Positions 21,971-33,310 of a stretch of 64,000 nucleotides of DNA are shown here, piece after piece. How positions within the stretch are numbered: position 1 is the stretch's first letter; each line of letters starts with the position of its first letter. A program made the translations under genes and the position numbers. This DNA is from Albula goreensis (lineage: Eukaryota > Chordata > Actinopteri > Albuliformes > Albulidae): contig CM040745.1 of the NCBI GenBank assembly GCA_022829145.1, positions 35,308,406 to 35,372,405 on the forward strand, read 5' to 3'. The notes beneath the pieces are model-generated. The model did no database searches. It saw only the letters and a list, made by a program, of their open reading frames with translations, and had not been told where the DNA came from.

Positions 21971-22061
21971 TGAGAGCGAGCAAGAAAGAAAGAGATACTC
22001 ACACTTTCTAAAACAAGCTAGAGAGACATTGGTCTTCTCCATAACTTTGACTCTCAATTAA

Positions 22062-23519
22062 ATGCAAGCTTTTGCATTCTTTTCCTCACAAACACTGTTT
22101 GGGGATTTTGAGGTTGATGAAAAAAAGGTGTTTGCCCTGGAAGAAGAAACACTTGCATTTACTGTATTTGTCAGTCAGGCTAAAGGAGAAATGTTGATTG
22201 GATCCAGCCCTTTGTTATGTCAGTGGGGCCTATTTTCCATCACACACACAAATATAAGAAAAGTAAATATGACAGATTCACAGCAATAGGAGAAATTATA
22301 CAAAAACAAATAAAATAAATATGAATAGTGGCTTTCACCTAGTTTAGTTTCACCTAGTTTTTCAAATTGAACTTTTCTTATTACAATACCTTGGTCTTAC
22401 AGCAGAATAAAAACGATGTTTATCATAATTTACATTCCCTGACTTCCTGTTTACTGGGAACTTTGTGGTAAGATAGTAAAAGTATTCCAAGCTATGTTTT
22501 CAATGTGTATTTTTTCAATGGGAATCAGGTTTGTGTTTTGGAATCAGTTTGTTTTTGCATGTGTTCTAAAAGCTGGAGTAAATTTTGATTTTTAAAATAT
22601 TTTCTTTATACATTAATACTAAACTCTTTTTTGTCACAATGCTTCAAAATACTAAGGGGAATATCTGATAAGTAACATCTCATGTTTCCTCACCTCCAGC
22701 ATGTTTTACTGTGACTGTCTGATTTTAATTAGAGTCCCCTTCTCTCGTCATTTCCTTGTGATGCCAGTAAACCGATATGTATGTGTATATATATACATAT
22801 ATATTTTTGAAGTATCTCTAAGAGGTTGGTGTCAGTCCTTCTTCTTCTATGTGCTAATGAAACACATTTATAGTTTCAATCCTATTAACGAAATGTGTTT
22901 TTGCACTGGTGAGCATTGTGTTCGAAAAGCAGTGTCCAGCAGTCATATGTGCACCAGTGTATTTGGTCACGTGACACTGGGTCTAAACCGATAACCGTGG
23001 TGATAAGTATACCCTGTATATTGAATACCCTGTATTCAATAAAGGGTTATCTCATATCAAATACATATCAAAATATGTCCTGTAGGAAAAATCGGACAAA
23101 GAACGTTATGTTGCATTAAAATATACATTGAAGTATATTGTGACTGTCTCAATGCATGCATACAGTTTTTTTGAGTTATCTTATTTGCAAAATGCACCAA
23201 GAGGCGAGGTAAACAAAGTAATATAAATCAGACAGAATATGAAATAACTACAAAAACTGAGGTATCATTTTCACCAACAAAAACGTCCTTCAAAAAAATA
23301 GGAATAAGAAATGTAATGCGTATTATGTTTTATGTCTCCTTCCATTTTAGACCAAATATACTTTTCGTATATGCAGTTGGACAGCAGTATAATTAGTAAC
23401 ACATAGTAAAATCTCATTGCAAGTACAGACTGAATTATAAATGTGAACGAAGATCAAAAAATGAATTACTCAGATTGAGATGGTTAACCTCAACAGGTGG
23501 CTGAGTTTTTGCTATATTC
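22062..23519. other. AT-rich DNA, no supported gene
   Basis: The plus-strand frames of 67 to 97 codons (22,062; 22,701; 22,916) have no known domains. The segment ending GTTGATTGGATCCAGCC at 22,195-22,211 resembles the right tip of the palindromic MITE family but lacks the rest. A TATATA tract lies at 22,786-22,805. Confidence 0.4.
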
Positions 23520-23900
23520 ATTTCATATATTTTTTTCAGCCTACGCTAATATTATCAAGACGATTGAGATATTAAGATATTGACATTTATATTTGCATGG
23601 CTCGTTCGACGATTAAACTCACGGAAAGTGGCAGAGATTGTTTATGCATCAGGTTCATTTGTATATGCTAATATCCATTTATGTTAATTTGGAAAGGCAG
23701 TGTTTTACCAGAGCTTTTTTTTACCCAACTTTGCTGAATAGGCCTGGTCTAGATATTTGTCATTCAAGAGCATTGAAATTGCATCATTAGTATTTATCGA
23801 CGGCCCTCTTCTTGACTTTCATTGTCGACGTTATCCACGTTTAGTAATTCCTCGTATTTAACATATCTGGGGCACTCCTTGAGGGCTGAAAAGACCAAAA
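23520..23900. promoter_or_regulatory. Unique block with octamer and homeodomain cores
   Basis: Contains TTATATTTGCATGG (octamer-like), GGCTCGTTCGACGATTAAAC, TTTATGCATCAGG and, further on, TATTTATCGACGGCCCTC and CATTGTCGACGTTATCCACG. Retained CpGs and POU/homeodomain cores without repeats suggest a constrained element. Confidence 0.4.
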
Positions 23901-24460
23901 GGGAAGTAAAGAGTTGGCTTCTTGTATAAATTGCATGTTTCTGTATGATTTTTATATGCGCTCTTCTATACTTTTATTGAATGTCTGCTGAATGCCTGAA
24001 CGTAGTGCAAATATAATATCGGTCTCTTGAATAGATAAATAAATAAAAATAGTGTACAGCAATAACTTTCATGTTCTACTGAAAGTTTTTACTTGCTGTA
24101 ACACGATATGACAAAATAATTGTAGAGGTCAAGAGTTGCGAGGTTTATACATATATGCAGTGACCCATTTTATGTGAAAATTAAATTTGCATCTTTTATT
24201 AAGTAAAATGTGAATATATTCAATACTCTCTGCTTACAACCATAGTACTCACTACGGCAAAGTTAAGCTAGTCCCTTAATGCTTCTGGTTGTACTTTATT
24301 TACCAGTGTTTGAAATACTTTGTATACTTTTTTGTGGTTTATTTAAGCTTTGTGTAAAAAATAAACATCATGCTTTTTTTGTTAACATAAATATATTTAC
24401 TCTAATGCACAAGTATTGTCTCCCCATTTGTCATCTCTTAAATAAACAGACTGAGTATAA

Positions 24461-24480
24461 ACACACACACACACACACAC
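24461..24480. repeat. (CA)10 microsatellite
   Basis: Ten CA units ending a 69-codon frame that is otherwise unrecognised. Confidence 0.9.
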
Positions 24481-24760
24481 CAAAATAACATTTTCATTCA
24501 AGACCTTGTTAACAGAGAAGAAAAATAATCACAAAAGTCATTGTGGACCTGTTTCAAACAAACATAAAATAAAATTGAAACCTTGAGGCGTCTATAAACT
24601 CACAATAGTGAATAATTCAACATGATTGGCTAGAAAGGAAGGCGTACAAAAAAAGTATTCAAAAATGTTTGTGTTCCTGAAGTTTGTCATCAGTATTCCC
24701 ATCTGTAATTTGCACCTTTGTCACTGTCCCGTTCTAATTTGTCTTTTATGTTCTCCACAG

Positions 24761-24809
24761 CAGGATTAAGTTTTTTCTGAATGGTCTATTCTCCTTTTTT
24801 AAAGGAAAG
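24761..24809 (+). other. Candidate 49-nt internal exon
   Basis: The acceptor has a long pyrimidine-rich tract, TTTGTCTTTTATGTTCTCCA then CAG, with a branch-like TTCTAAT about 25 nt upstream. The donor AAAG/GTAAGA is close to consensus. One frame stays open through all 49 nt, reading RIKFFLNGLFSFFKGK; the other two contain stops. I do not recognise the peptide. No neighbouring exon is visible, so it could be a small exon of a gene with giant introns, a noncoding-RNA exon or chance. Confidence 0.3.
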
Positions 24810-25559
24810 GTAAGATGTTCAATTGAATGTCTTGCACAACATGAAAAAGCAGATCATGTAAGTTCCCTCACCTTCAATGGCAATGAGAATTACGTTCGAA
24901 AAACATTGTCCACAGATGCACGAAATTCACGATTGTTCGACTGTCTCTTGTGTATGCCTTTTCAAAAAATATGTACATGTATATTTCGAACTGGCATCAT
25001 TATGCTGTATTGTTGAAATGTGAGACTGACTTCGAAATGTTTTTCACGTTTATTTCAATGTTTGAAACATTGTGATTAAACTGCCTTAGTGTTGGTCACC
25101 CCTAACCCTGAACGCAAATTTATTTCAAATCACAATTGCAACAACAATGAACATTATAACCATCCACAGTGGTAGAAGTCATGTCACCAGATAGCTACTT
25201 TGTATCTCTTAAATGCAGTTTTAAAACGGGAAACAATACTAATCTGCCCTTAAGTGAATATATCTACATGGTTGTGAAATGTACATATAATTTTGAAATA
25301 TACATGTACAAAAGACACACAAATTCTTTATTACTGATAGCACATAGTTGGTTGATGTGATGAAGTCATTTCTTTAAAAGTATATAAAAGTCTAGATTGT
25401 GAGTGAAACCTCAATAAAGTGAGATATTAGTGTATGATACAGTGAAAGGCCTTCTACTGTAATCAGTGACAGTCAGTCAATCATCGTGGGTTTTCGTGAG
25501 AGGCTCAACAGAAGGAAAGGTCATCGAAATACTGTTTTTAATTTGTAGATAATTGTCTT

Positions 25560-26240
25560 ACGCAATTAATGACAGCCGAACGATTCCCGAGCGCAGACTG
25601 TCTCCTCTCCTACGTGGAGGCCAGCAGGTTGGTGGGAGTTTTTTTTTGTTTGAGGGGAACGGGAGAGGGTCGCACGTCTTGCGGTGGCGGATTTTCTAAT
25701 TACCGCTATCCTTCGCGGTCCAAGCCTCCGCCTCCGTGTCCGTCCGCTCGCACAATGCTGCGTCTTCGTCAGAGACTTTTTTTTTTTTTTTACAGAGAAT
25801 ATGATAAAATATTATGTATGAAATGAATCATTAACACGGCCCATTAGACTCTCTATTTTGCTTTAATTGAATTTGTCAGCACTATCCTCTTTAACTGAAA
25901 GCCAGTCATAACAGCTAAATTAAATAATAATTAAAGAAACAACTATTACAAGATTTGCGGGGAGGCCGAGGTTGCTCGTTGTGGTTGCTCGCAGTAATTT
26001 ATTTAAATTGCATACCGCGCAAGAACTGCAATGAAAATTAGACCCGTCCTTTGTTGGGACTTAGTGGAGCGGGTGGGTGGGGGGGCACTTTGTAAAACTG
26101 GGTGTATCAGTACCAATGTGGAGCTAATATACGGTCAGGTGTATTATTGCCCGTAACTCAATTTGACACCTAATTAGCTCCCCTTGTTTTCCGGAAGTCT
26201 GGACTTCATTAGGTCCTTTTTATTCTCTTCCCAAAGCTTT
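25560..26240. promoter_or_regulatory. Long unique block, candidate conserved noncoding element cluster
   Basis: CpG-rich sequence at 25,565-25,770 (ACGATTCCCGAGCGCAGAC, GGCGGATTTTC, TCCTTCGCGGTCC) is followed by a T run. Then come AT cores (CTTTAATTGAATTTGTCAGC, TTAAATAATAATTAAAG, GTAATTTATTTAAATTGC) mixed with CpGs (TACCGCGCAAGAACTGC, TTTGCGGGGAGGCCGAGG). Near 26,130-26,200, TATACGGTCAGG and CACCTAATTAGCTCC continue the pattern. It is one of the strongest candidate regulatory stretches in the window by texture. Confidence 0.42.
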
Positions 26241-26379
26241 TTCTATTCGTTGAGGTGAGCTTAAAACAAGAGCAAAACAAGTGTTTTTTTGGAATTTGCC
26301 ATTCAGGGGACATTCGGGGCCATTCAGGCGAGCAACTGTAAAGAGTTATTAATTGTACTCTCTCATCCTCCTTGTACTA

Positions 26380-26880
26380 GACTGATATTCCTAGCTTGTG
26401 AGGCAGGAGTGCTGTACATGTCTGCGGTTTGAAAGCTGACTGTGAGAAGACCTCTGTGCCCACACAGGCTCCACGCCGGTACGCTCAGCCAGGCCTCTAT
26501 GTGGGCACGTGCATGAACGGGGGGCGGGGGTTTAACGGAGGGCATGAGCTCGTTCCGGTAGCAGTGGGTTCTGTGCCCTCTCCGGCCCTGGGACGGCGTG
26601 TTGGGGAGTTTGGGAAGAGGGCCCGGCAGCCAGCAGGGGGAGGCAGCAGAAAAGGAACGTTGTGGAGTGTGGTGGGGTGGGTTTGGGGGGGGGGGCAAAG
26701 GGCTGCTTCTCTCCCTTTCCAGCTTATCCGGCTGGTAGGGAGGCACAGATACAGCAGGGATCTTCATTTTCGCTGTACCAATGACCCCCTGGGCGTGCAT
26801 AGGCCTCTGCGACTGGAGAGAGCCAGTTTTTCTGCCATAACCCACCCTTAGTGCTGGAACTGTGAGCCCCAGGCTTCTGG
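26380..26880. promoter_or_regulatory. GC-rich block with a CTCF-like motif
   Basis: A GC-rich block with a CTCF-like CCAGCAGGGGGAGGCA at 26,630-26,645, one core base off the usual CCAGCAGGGGGCGC. Opposing frames of 160 codons (minus) and 140 codons (plus) overlap almost completely. Neither has a domain, and long double-open reading is expected from GC-rich sequence. I do not call a gene. Confidence 0.35.
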
Positions 26881-26899
26881 CTCAGGGTAGGCCTCACAG

Positions 26900-27419
26900 G
26901 TGAAATATGCGAAATCCCATATGTGTGTGTGTCTGTATGTATTAGTGGCATTGTCCCATGTGTAGTTTACCTATCGCTGAGTCTTAAAATTTATTTCATC
27001 ACTGTGGATATAAACTAATACATTTTGTGTGGAGAACAGTGGATGTGCCCTTTATCACGTTTTAGTTCAGTTCCTGACTTTTTAAAATTATTCTCTGTGA
27101 TCCCACACCAGGAACTTGGTGTTATGTTCGTAAAAATTTCTTTTGTTCATCAGACCTCTTTTTTGCACATTTTCCGCGCAACTTCGCAGACACCCCCACC
27201 CCCCAACCCCGCCCGCTCCACAGAGCAGGTTCTTGTGCTAACTCCTTTCTTGCTTTTGGAACACCACAAAAAATAATTTATTTATCGTCTTTTCCTCCAA
27301 AAATTTTGCTTTTTGATTAATGGGTTTATTTTATTGGCACCGAATGTGATTCGTTATTCGATGGAAAGAGAGGGGAAGGTTCTGAGGGGAGGTGACAGAA
27401 AGCGGTTGATTCATTCCTG
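26900..27419. other. Unique DNA, no gene seen
   Basis: An 83-codon frame at 27,025-27,276 has no known domain. A C-rich patch lies at 27,190-27,215. Confidence 0.4.
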
Positions 27420-27745
27420 TTTGTTTGAGAAGGATTACACCCCCCACCCCTCAACCCCAACCCCCACCTCCTCAGAATCACCTTGCAGCTGCCAGCCAGG
27501 GCTCTGTTTTGGGCTTTTCAACTCTGCCAGGAGGAAGGGGTGGGGGATGGGGGGAGGGGCTAGGTTTCAGTGAGCAAGGGGGTGTAGCAAATACGTCCAA
27601 GCACCCTTCAGTGTAACCTTGTCCCCTCTGCTGTGTGTGGAAGGACTCCATTGGGCCCGTGGGGGGATGGTTTTGGGGTTTGAGGGGTTTGGGGAGGGTG
27701 CAGCTAATCCTTGCCCCCTCCACCCCCCCCCGCACCTACCACCAT
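27420..27745. repeat. Alternating C-rich and G-rich tracts
   Basis: C runs at 27,440-27,475, G runs at 27,536-27,560 and 27,655-27,700, and C runs at 27,714-27,735. Both strands have G-quadruplex potential. The Pro/Gly-rich frames here are compositional. Confidence 0.6.
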
Positions 27746-28684
27746 CTCCTTCCCCCAGCAGCTCCTCCAAAAAATAATGACGTGCTCCCCCAAGTGGCAA
27801 CGGATCCATTTCACCGTGGAAACAGGCGCACAAAGCTCTGAAAGAGACTCTTCAGCCTCCGTTCTCGGTGTCCCTTACCTGTTAGCCAGATGAATTGTGG
27901 GCCGGCACAGGAGGCGACGCTGCGGATGACTCCTAGATAAAGCGCTCTCCCTTTCGGGAGGGGGCAGGGGGGAAGGGGGAGAGAGCTAATGTACTAGAAA
28001 GTTGCTCTTACAAATTCCTCACACTTTTGTAGTCACACTAGACTGCCAGGAAAGGACCCTGGGCAGAGCTAATCGGCTCATTGTCCTCAAATACAGTAAC
28101 GGTTACCTCATACTGTTTTTAGCTCTGACACAAATGGGGAACGCGCCCCCCTTCCCCCCCTTACCGTTCACTTCCCATAACCTTCAGGCTATGAATGTCA
28201 GAACCTGTGATTCAGATGAAATTGTTTTTTGGTTTTTAATTTTTTTTGTAATTAATTGTTCCTCCAACTCACTTTCGGGCTCTGTACTGCTCCTGTATAC
28301 TTAATAAATACAAAAGCTTGTGAGCCAAAACTGTCCAAAAGCAACTTTTTACATACAGTATACATGCACCACTGGAAATAATCTGATCTTATAAACATTG
28401 CATATGAATCCTGATGTTAAGTATGCATGTAATGTCGTTTAAACAGAGTTTTCTGAATTATTACATTAACCCTACCCCTGCCCTTATTCTGAGAATTATT
28501 CTTGAGTTCACAAAAGCTCAGTTGAAATAAAATGATCGCTATAACGGTCCATAGTTATTCCTTTGAAAATTTTCACTTCAACTCCATGTGAATTACTTAA
28601 TTTTTTTTATTACCATATTTTTTTTTATTATTTTTGTGTGGAAGCACAAGTTCTTTTCATATTTAATATAGTTTCTTCCATTCA
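27746..28684. other. Unique DNA, no supported gene
   Basis: A CpG patch lies at 27,895-27,960, with a donor-like CTTACCTG at about 27,878 for the minus strand but no matching acceptor. The 100-codon frame at 28,002-28,304 is unrecognised. Confidence 0.4.
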
Positions 28685-28975
28685 TAAGTTAAATAAAGGG
28701 ACCTGACCAAGATTTGTTTTTTATTATTGATTGTCAAAAGTCTAGTGACTTCATGGCTTCAAATGTTGTGCCTCAAGGGCCAATTCTTGGTCCAGTTTCA
28801 TTCACAATATACATGATTTATATTGATCCTTTTCATAGTAAAAAAATGCATCTGTATGATGATGACATCATTTTCTACACTACTTCTACCCCAGGGAGTC
28901 AGGATATACAGCACCTACAACATGGATTTATTTTAATTGATTATAGTTTCCTTTTGCTAACTGAACATTTTTAAA
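28685..28975 (+). mobile_element. LINE (L2/CR1-like) reverse transcriptase fragment
   Basis: One plus frame reads VPQGPILGPVSFTIYM, then MHLYDDDIIFYT: the PQG(S)xLGP and YADD catalytic blocks of a non-LTR reverse transcriptase. The metal-binding motif is altered from YADD to YDDD. The preceding FFIIDCQKS and following QDIQHLQHGF segments match the usual spacing. Only about 95 codons survive; the endonuclease and C-terminal regions are missing. It is a separate, opposite-strand remnant from the 4.3-4.9 kb fragment. Confidence 0.85.
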
Positions 28976-30020
28976 TTTGGTTAAACCAATCTGACAGTTT
29001 TTCCAAGATCACACCAGAAGATCTGAACATTCCCCCTGAAATGGAACATATTCACCATGTCCACAGTCTATCCTGACTCACTGATTACAAAAAATGATAT
29101 GAAAATAATTCTTTTCAACAGTATTGTTTTTTTCAAAGTTTCCTGTATTTAACTTAAATGCCAACAAACAAATAACAGGACTCATGAACCTGCAGTATTG
29201 GTTCCTCGTTCGAAGAGCAGCATTTCCATGGTTACCAGGCAGCCAATAGCGGTGGCCGTTTCAGCACAGTGCAATCTGAATATCCATGGGGCAGTCCTGC
29301 CTATTTAAACAAGGCGAGACACTTCAGAGACAGGGAGCGAGCCAATTAATTCTGCCGGGGGTCTCTGCTCCCAGGTTAGCATTTCCTTATAGTGATAAAT
29401 TGGTACTTTGTTTCCATGGTAAACTGCCTTCATTCCCTCCTATTTTCTATGGGCTAGCAAGGCTAAGAATGGTGTCAGCAGGGGAGATGAGGGGGGTGGG
29501 TTACCAGGTGACTAAATGGTTTTGTTTCTTCCAGTTTTGCAGGGTCACCTCTTTGCTTCACGTGTGTAATTAATTAAAATTTTGCCCAGGTCATTGTCCC
29601 TGTGAATGCCATCACTAACTACCCAAAAGAAGAGGATGACATAGAGGGAAGGGAGGCCGTATTGTGACTTAGAGAGAAAAGAATTCATTACATTCTTCTA
29701 TCTATTCATGTTTTTGGTTTTAGTGAAATTGTGGAGTACTTTAAAAAAGGACCATTAAAGTGTTGAATAAAATATGTTTTTACTTCTTTCAGTGTTTCAG
29801 TTCAAGTGGAGTAGCAGTTATGCAGGAAAATAAGTATTTGGTTAAACATATCTGTATGTGCAATGTGCAAAAATACGTTTATTTTATAGTTTAAGAAACT
29901 GATAATATGTTACATACGTATTTTATGTACATGAGTCAGGGGGTGTGACTCTGGTTGAGAAGTCTATTATCACTTCAAAAAGCTGTGAATCGAATCTGAA
30001 GACATATGCAGAAACACATG

Positions 30021-30026
<6 letters not shown>
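28976..30026. other. Unique DNA with a small CpG-bearing patch
   Basis: Around 29,200-29,400 lie TCGTTCGAAGAGCAGC, AGCCAATAGCGGTGGCCG and, at 29,410-29,424, a GTTTCCATGGTAAAC motif resembling a weak RFX X-box. The 95-codon frame at 29,286-29,573 has no known domain. Confidence 0.4.

Positions 30027-30078
<52 letters not shown>
30027..30078. repeat. (CA)26 microsatellite
   Basis: Fifty-two bases of uninterrupted CA, preceded by TGTGCGCG. Confidence 0.95.
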
Positions 30079-30081
<3 letters not shown>

Positions 30082-30333
30082 CTCTATATGGAACCTTCAG
30101 GAAGTGACCTTATGAGTGCTTATAATAGCTCATCATTGTACCATTAAACATTGACATACACTTTGGTTCTTATTTTGTGATCTGGTCATATTTTGTTACA
30201 ATGCAAAAATACTTGTTTTATGATAAATAATTACTGTGAGATTTAAAAGCTGTATATTCATGACACAAAGTAACTAATTTTTTTCCTTATTTTGTTCTTG
30301 AGTGGTTCAAGGCCCAATATATCTATATATTAG

Positions 30334-30685
30334 ATGTTAAATAATAATATTAATAAATTAGACCTAGAGCCAAGGAGGCCTCTAGCTGAAAAGCCAACTT
30401 GCTTGACTGAATCTGGCTCCTTATTTATAAACAGCAGTGTCAGCAAAAAGCATATTCACCTGTCAGGACCTCTGAATGCATTTATTCACCTGTCAGGACC
30501 TTTAAACGTTTTTATTCCCTCTCGTAGCCTTCCTGTCTGCTCTGCATCTCCTGCAGCCCTGCTAAAACCGCAAACAATTTGCATTCCGCCTGTGAGCCTT
30601 TTTCATTTTTTGAGGAATATTGAATTTAATTATTTTGTATTTCTGTCTCAGCGCTTCCTTCTCTTTCTGTATCTTTCACTCTTGT
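30334..30685. other. Unique DNA with a short direct duplication
   Basis: TTCACCTGTCAGGACCT occurs at 30,456-30,472 and again at 30,485-30,501, about 29 bp apart, inside a 130-codon frame (30,334-30,726) that ends in the next CA repeat. The frame has no known domain. Confidence 0.45.

Positions 30686-30713
<28 letters not shown>
30686..30713. repeat. (CA)n microsatellite
   Basis: About 13 CA units. Confidence 0.9.
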
Positions 30714-30716
<3 letters not shown>

Positions 30717-30719
30717 GGC

Positions 30720-31531
30720 TCTCTAAGTCTGAACCAGCAGTCGCCGGAGAGTAATGACAACCTCCTACGTGCAGCTTGTTTAACAGGTGTGCGTTTGCAC
30801 CCACGCGTTCTTAGTTTAGCAGGGGGAACTCCAGAGTGCGCCCTTGACTCTGGGTGGGAGGATAGGGTTTTAGCTCTCTCTCTCTGTATTACCCACTCGT
30901 GTTATTTTCATTAGCAATCCCGTTCGCTAATTAAAAAAACCCGGACATCCTAATAAGAATCGGTTCAGCAGTAAACCCATGGTCAAACGACTTTGTTCTT
31001 CTGGCAGGGGAAAACAACACCAACACTAAGAAAAAAAACAACCTTCAGCTCCTTCAGAAAGAGAGGTTTTTGATGTGGGATTTCAAAGGCGTGTATTCCT
31101 GGAGGTTCTGTGCTCCCAAGGTTGCTGCCGGGCCATGCCAGATTCAAACACAGCTGGGCACCGGCAACGCTGCCGCTGACCTGCCCAACTGAGAAGAGTC
31201 CATCGAAGAGTCAGACCTAACTCCACACCGGGAGGTGGATCTGGGGGAAGGCAGCGTAGGTTTGGTGCTCCTTCATTTAACCAATGTGCCAGTTTTTAAA
31301 GAGATTTTATTAGGGGACCCCCGCCAACCCCCCCCAACTGTCATTGGCCATTTCGAGCCTTGGTCATCACTTCCTGGTCATTGCTGTTTTCCCAGGATCC
31401 TTTGCTTGAGCTCAGGATGATGAGTCGTTGTAGAGCTGTGATCATGCTGGCATACTCTTCCCACAGTAGAGAAGTGCAAAGGAGGTACAACGAGCCAGTC
31501 TGGTTTCAACTCTACATTGAAGTAGATATAA
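30720..31531. other. Unique DNA with scattered CpGs, no gene called
   Basis: CAGTCGCCGGAGAG, CACCCACGCGTTC and TCCCGTTCGCTAATTA give a weak constrained-element texture at 30,730-30,970. The frames at 31,235-31,689 are unrecognised. Confidence 0.35.
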
Positions 31532-31574
31532 GACACACACACACACACAAACAACACACACACACACACACACA
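31532..31574. repeat. (CA)n microsatellite, interrupted
   Basis: Two CA runs separated by AAACAA. Confidence 0.9.
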
Positions 31575-31579
31575 GTTAC

Positions 31580-31925
31580 TGGCTACTTCTTGCCTCTGCA
31601 GTGTGACAACAGAAGATGTGAGCCTCCACCGCATTCCTCCTCCTCTCCCGGAGCGCCGTTCCACGTCGATCCGCATCGATCGGCTTTGAACCGTATCGGC
31701 CTGCTGCCGATCGATGGCAGGCCGAGACGCGGGGAGTCCCGGAGGATTTCACAGCTGCGTAGCCCCCGTGATGCATGCAGGTGGAACACTCCTCCGAGGC
31801 AGGCGTGCCCGATCCTGCCGCGCCCGATCCCGCCGCGCATACAAACACAGCCCAGGATGCCACCCTCTGTCATAATGGAGACCCGCACTGTGATTATAGG
31901 GGGAACACACCAGCATGTTCTCATC
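31580..31925. promoter_or_regulatory. CpG-dense block with a 10-bp inverted repeat
   Basis: The sequence is unusually CpG-dense (CGTCGATCCGCATCGATCGG, GCCGAGACGCGGGGAGTCCC). ATCGATCGGC at 31,675-31,684 is repeated as its exact reverse complement GCCGATCGAT at 31,706-31,715, with a 21-bp spacer. Three strands-worth of overlapping frames (95-114 codons) are open here, as expected of stop-poor GC-rich DNA. An acceptor-like pyrimidine tract with CTCTGCAG ends at 31,601 but no donor follows. A small CpG island or regulatory element is the best reading. Confidence 0.4.
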
Positions 31926-32017
31926 ATATGAATGAATGAAGGGAAGAACTGTTAGCAAACTTCTCTTCATCAATTCATACTGCAGCTTGAATTCATTAAT
32001 AGGTAACTATCTTACAT

Positions 32018-32190
32018 GACAATAATAATAACAGCAACTACCACTATTACTATTATCACTATTAATAATAATAATAATAATAACAGCAACTACTACCATT
32101 AATGAATTAATAACAACAACAGCAACACAATAATAATATGACTAATAATAATAAGTAATCGTGGTAGCTATTATTATTAATATTATGTCA
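32018..32190. repeat. AAT/AAC trinucleotide-rich tract
   Basis: AATAATAAT with ACAGCAACTAC interruptions, ending in the complementary ATTATTATTAATATTA, so the tract can fold back on itself. Confidence 0.85.
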
Positions 32191-32518
32191 AATGTCATGT
32201 AAAATGCTTACCTTATGAGTAAATGAATTCAATCTGAGGTTAACGTACAGTGTTGTAGTATACAGTGTCTTATAAATAGAGTCCTGTGTTCTCCCGTGTA
32301 AGTTTGTGTGGAAATAGTTCCCTGGGTGAGGTCAGGTGGTGAATGTGTAAGGGTCGTCTGGCTGCGCGGACGAGGGGGTATCAAAAGGGCACGGTACGCC
32401 TTAAAGAACCAGGCCGAGATACCCGCATGACAAAACCCGAGACAGGCAGGAAAGGTCTGATAAAAAGAGAACAAAAAAACGAGAACCTTTTGGTGGCTGA
32501 CATCCCCTTCTCCTAACA

Positions 32519-32660
32519 CCTGAGAGAAAGAGAGAAAGAGGGAGAGAGAAAGGAAAAGAGACCGAGAAGTAGAAAAGAAGAGCATGTGTGTATGTGTATG
32601 ATTCTGTGTGTATGTGTGTTAGAGAGAAAGAGAGAGAGTGAGAAAGAGAGAGAAGAAAAG
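32519..32660. repeat. GA-rich purine tract
   Basis: AGAGAAAGAGGGAGAGAG-type sequence, interrupted by TGTGTATG at about 32,585-32,620. The minus-strand Ser/Leu-rich frames are compositional. Confidence 0.8.
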
Positions 32661-32864
32661 ACAAGGCAGAGGACTGAGCTCTTGCTATGAGCTCCTTCAC
32701 CATGAATAGGCTTAATGAATACACATAAGAGCTGGGAGTCTGCGGGCAGCTGCATCAAGGCAGGTAGCACTGCACACATTTAATTGGATGCAGGTACAAG
32801 GAGGCTGTATTACTTTAATTGGTTGGGGTGGAGAAGGGGGGTGGGGGTGGTTTTTCTCTAAATG

Positions 32865-33025
32865 GAAGAGACAAAGTATAATGGCCAAATTGTGGCGCAC
32901 AATGGCACTTAGCCCGGGATTGTGTGCATTCGCTAATCTGCGGAGGAATGAGGCAATTCCCAGTCATTTTCTCAGTGCAGACAGCCATGCGGAGTTTGTC
33001 CTTTTTTTCCTGCTAGCAACCCCCT
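32865..33025. promoter_or_regulatory. Unique block, candidate conserved noncoding element
   Basis: TATAATGGCCAAATTGTGGC, GCACTTAGCCCGGGATTG, GCATTCGCTAATCTGCGG and GGCAATTCCCAGTC in close succession, without repeats. The density of TAAT/CAAT cores with retained CpGs resembles developmental enhancers. Conservation is untested. Confidence 0.4.
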
Positions 33026-33119
33026 CCTCCCATCACCCCTTGGGAAAATGCAAAAGATTGAAGTAGAAAATGCCTTTACTGGGACAATCAGGTGCCACGT
33101 GTGGAAAACGGATACAGCA

Positions 33120-33310
33120 GCGAATGGTCGGGGGTGGGGGGGGGTAAAAGGGGATCTTTGTTGCGGAAGAAAGGATGGAGGAGGGAGATAAAACGGAGGG
33201 ATGGGGGAAAGTGAGGGGGGGGGGGCTTGTCACGGCCGTCAGAGAAGGAGAGCAGAGACTGATGACATTTACGGTGTGACAGACGAGAGTTGGGGGTGGG
33301 GGGTGGGGAG
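33120..33310 (+). repeat. G-rich tract, G-quadruplex potential
   Basis: Runs of 7-10 G near 33,128-33,145 and 33,214-33,226, with further runs at 33,291-33,310. The Pro-rich minus-strand frames are compositional. Confidence 0.65.

Noticed and set aside
26363-26851. Opposing 160- and 140-codon frames
   Set aside because: GC-rich low-complexity DNA is open on both strands, with Pro/Gly bias and no domain or splice support.
27860-27960. Minus-strand donor CAG/GTAAGG suggesting an exon
   Set aside because: No acceptor with a pyrimidine tract was found upstream on that strand within a reasonable exon length.
30456-30501. Possible array of direct repeats (TTCACCTGTCAGGACCT twice)
   Set aside because: Only two units about 29 bp apart; a simple local duplication, not a CRISPR or satellite.
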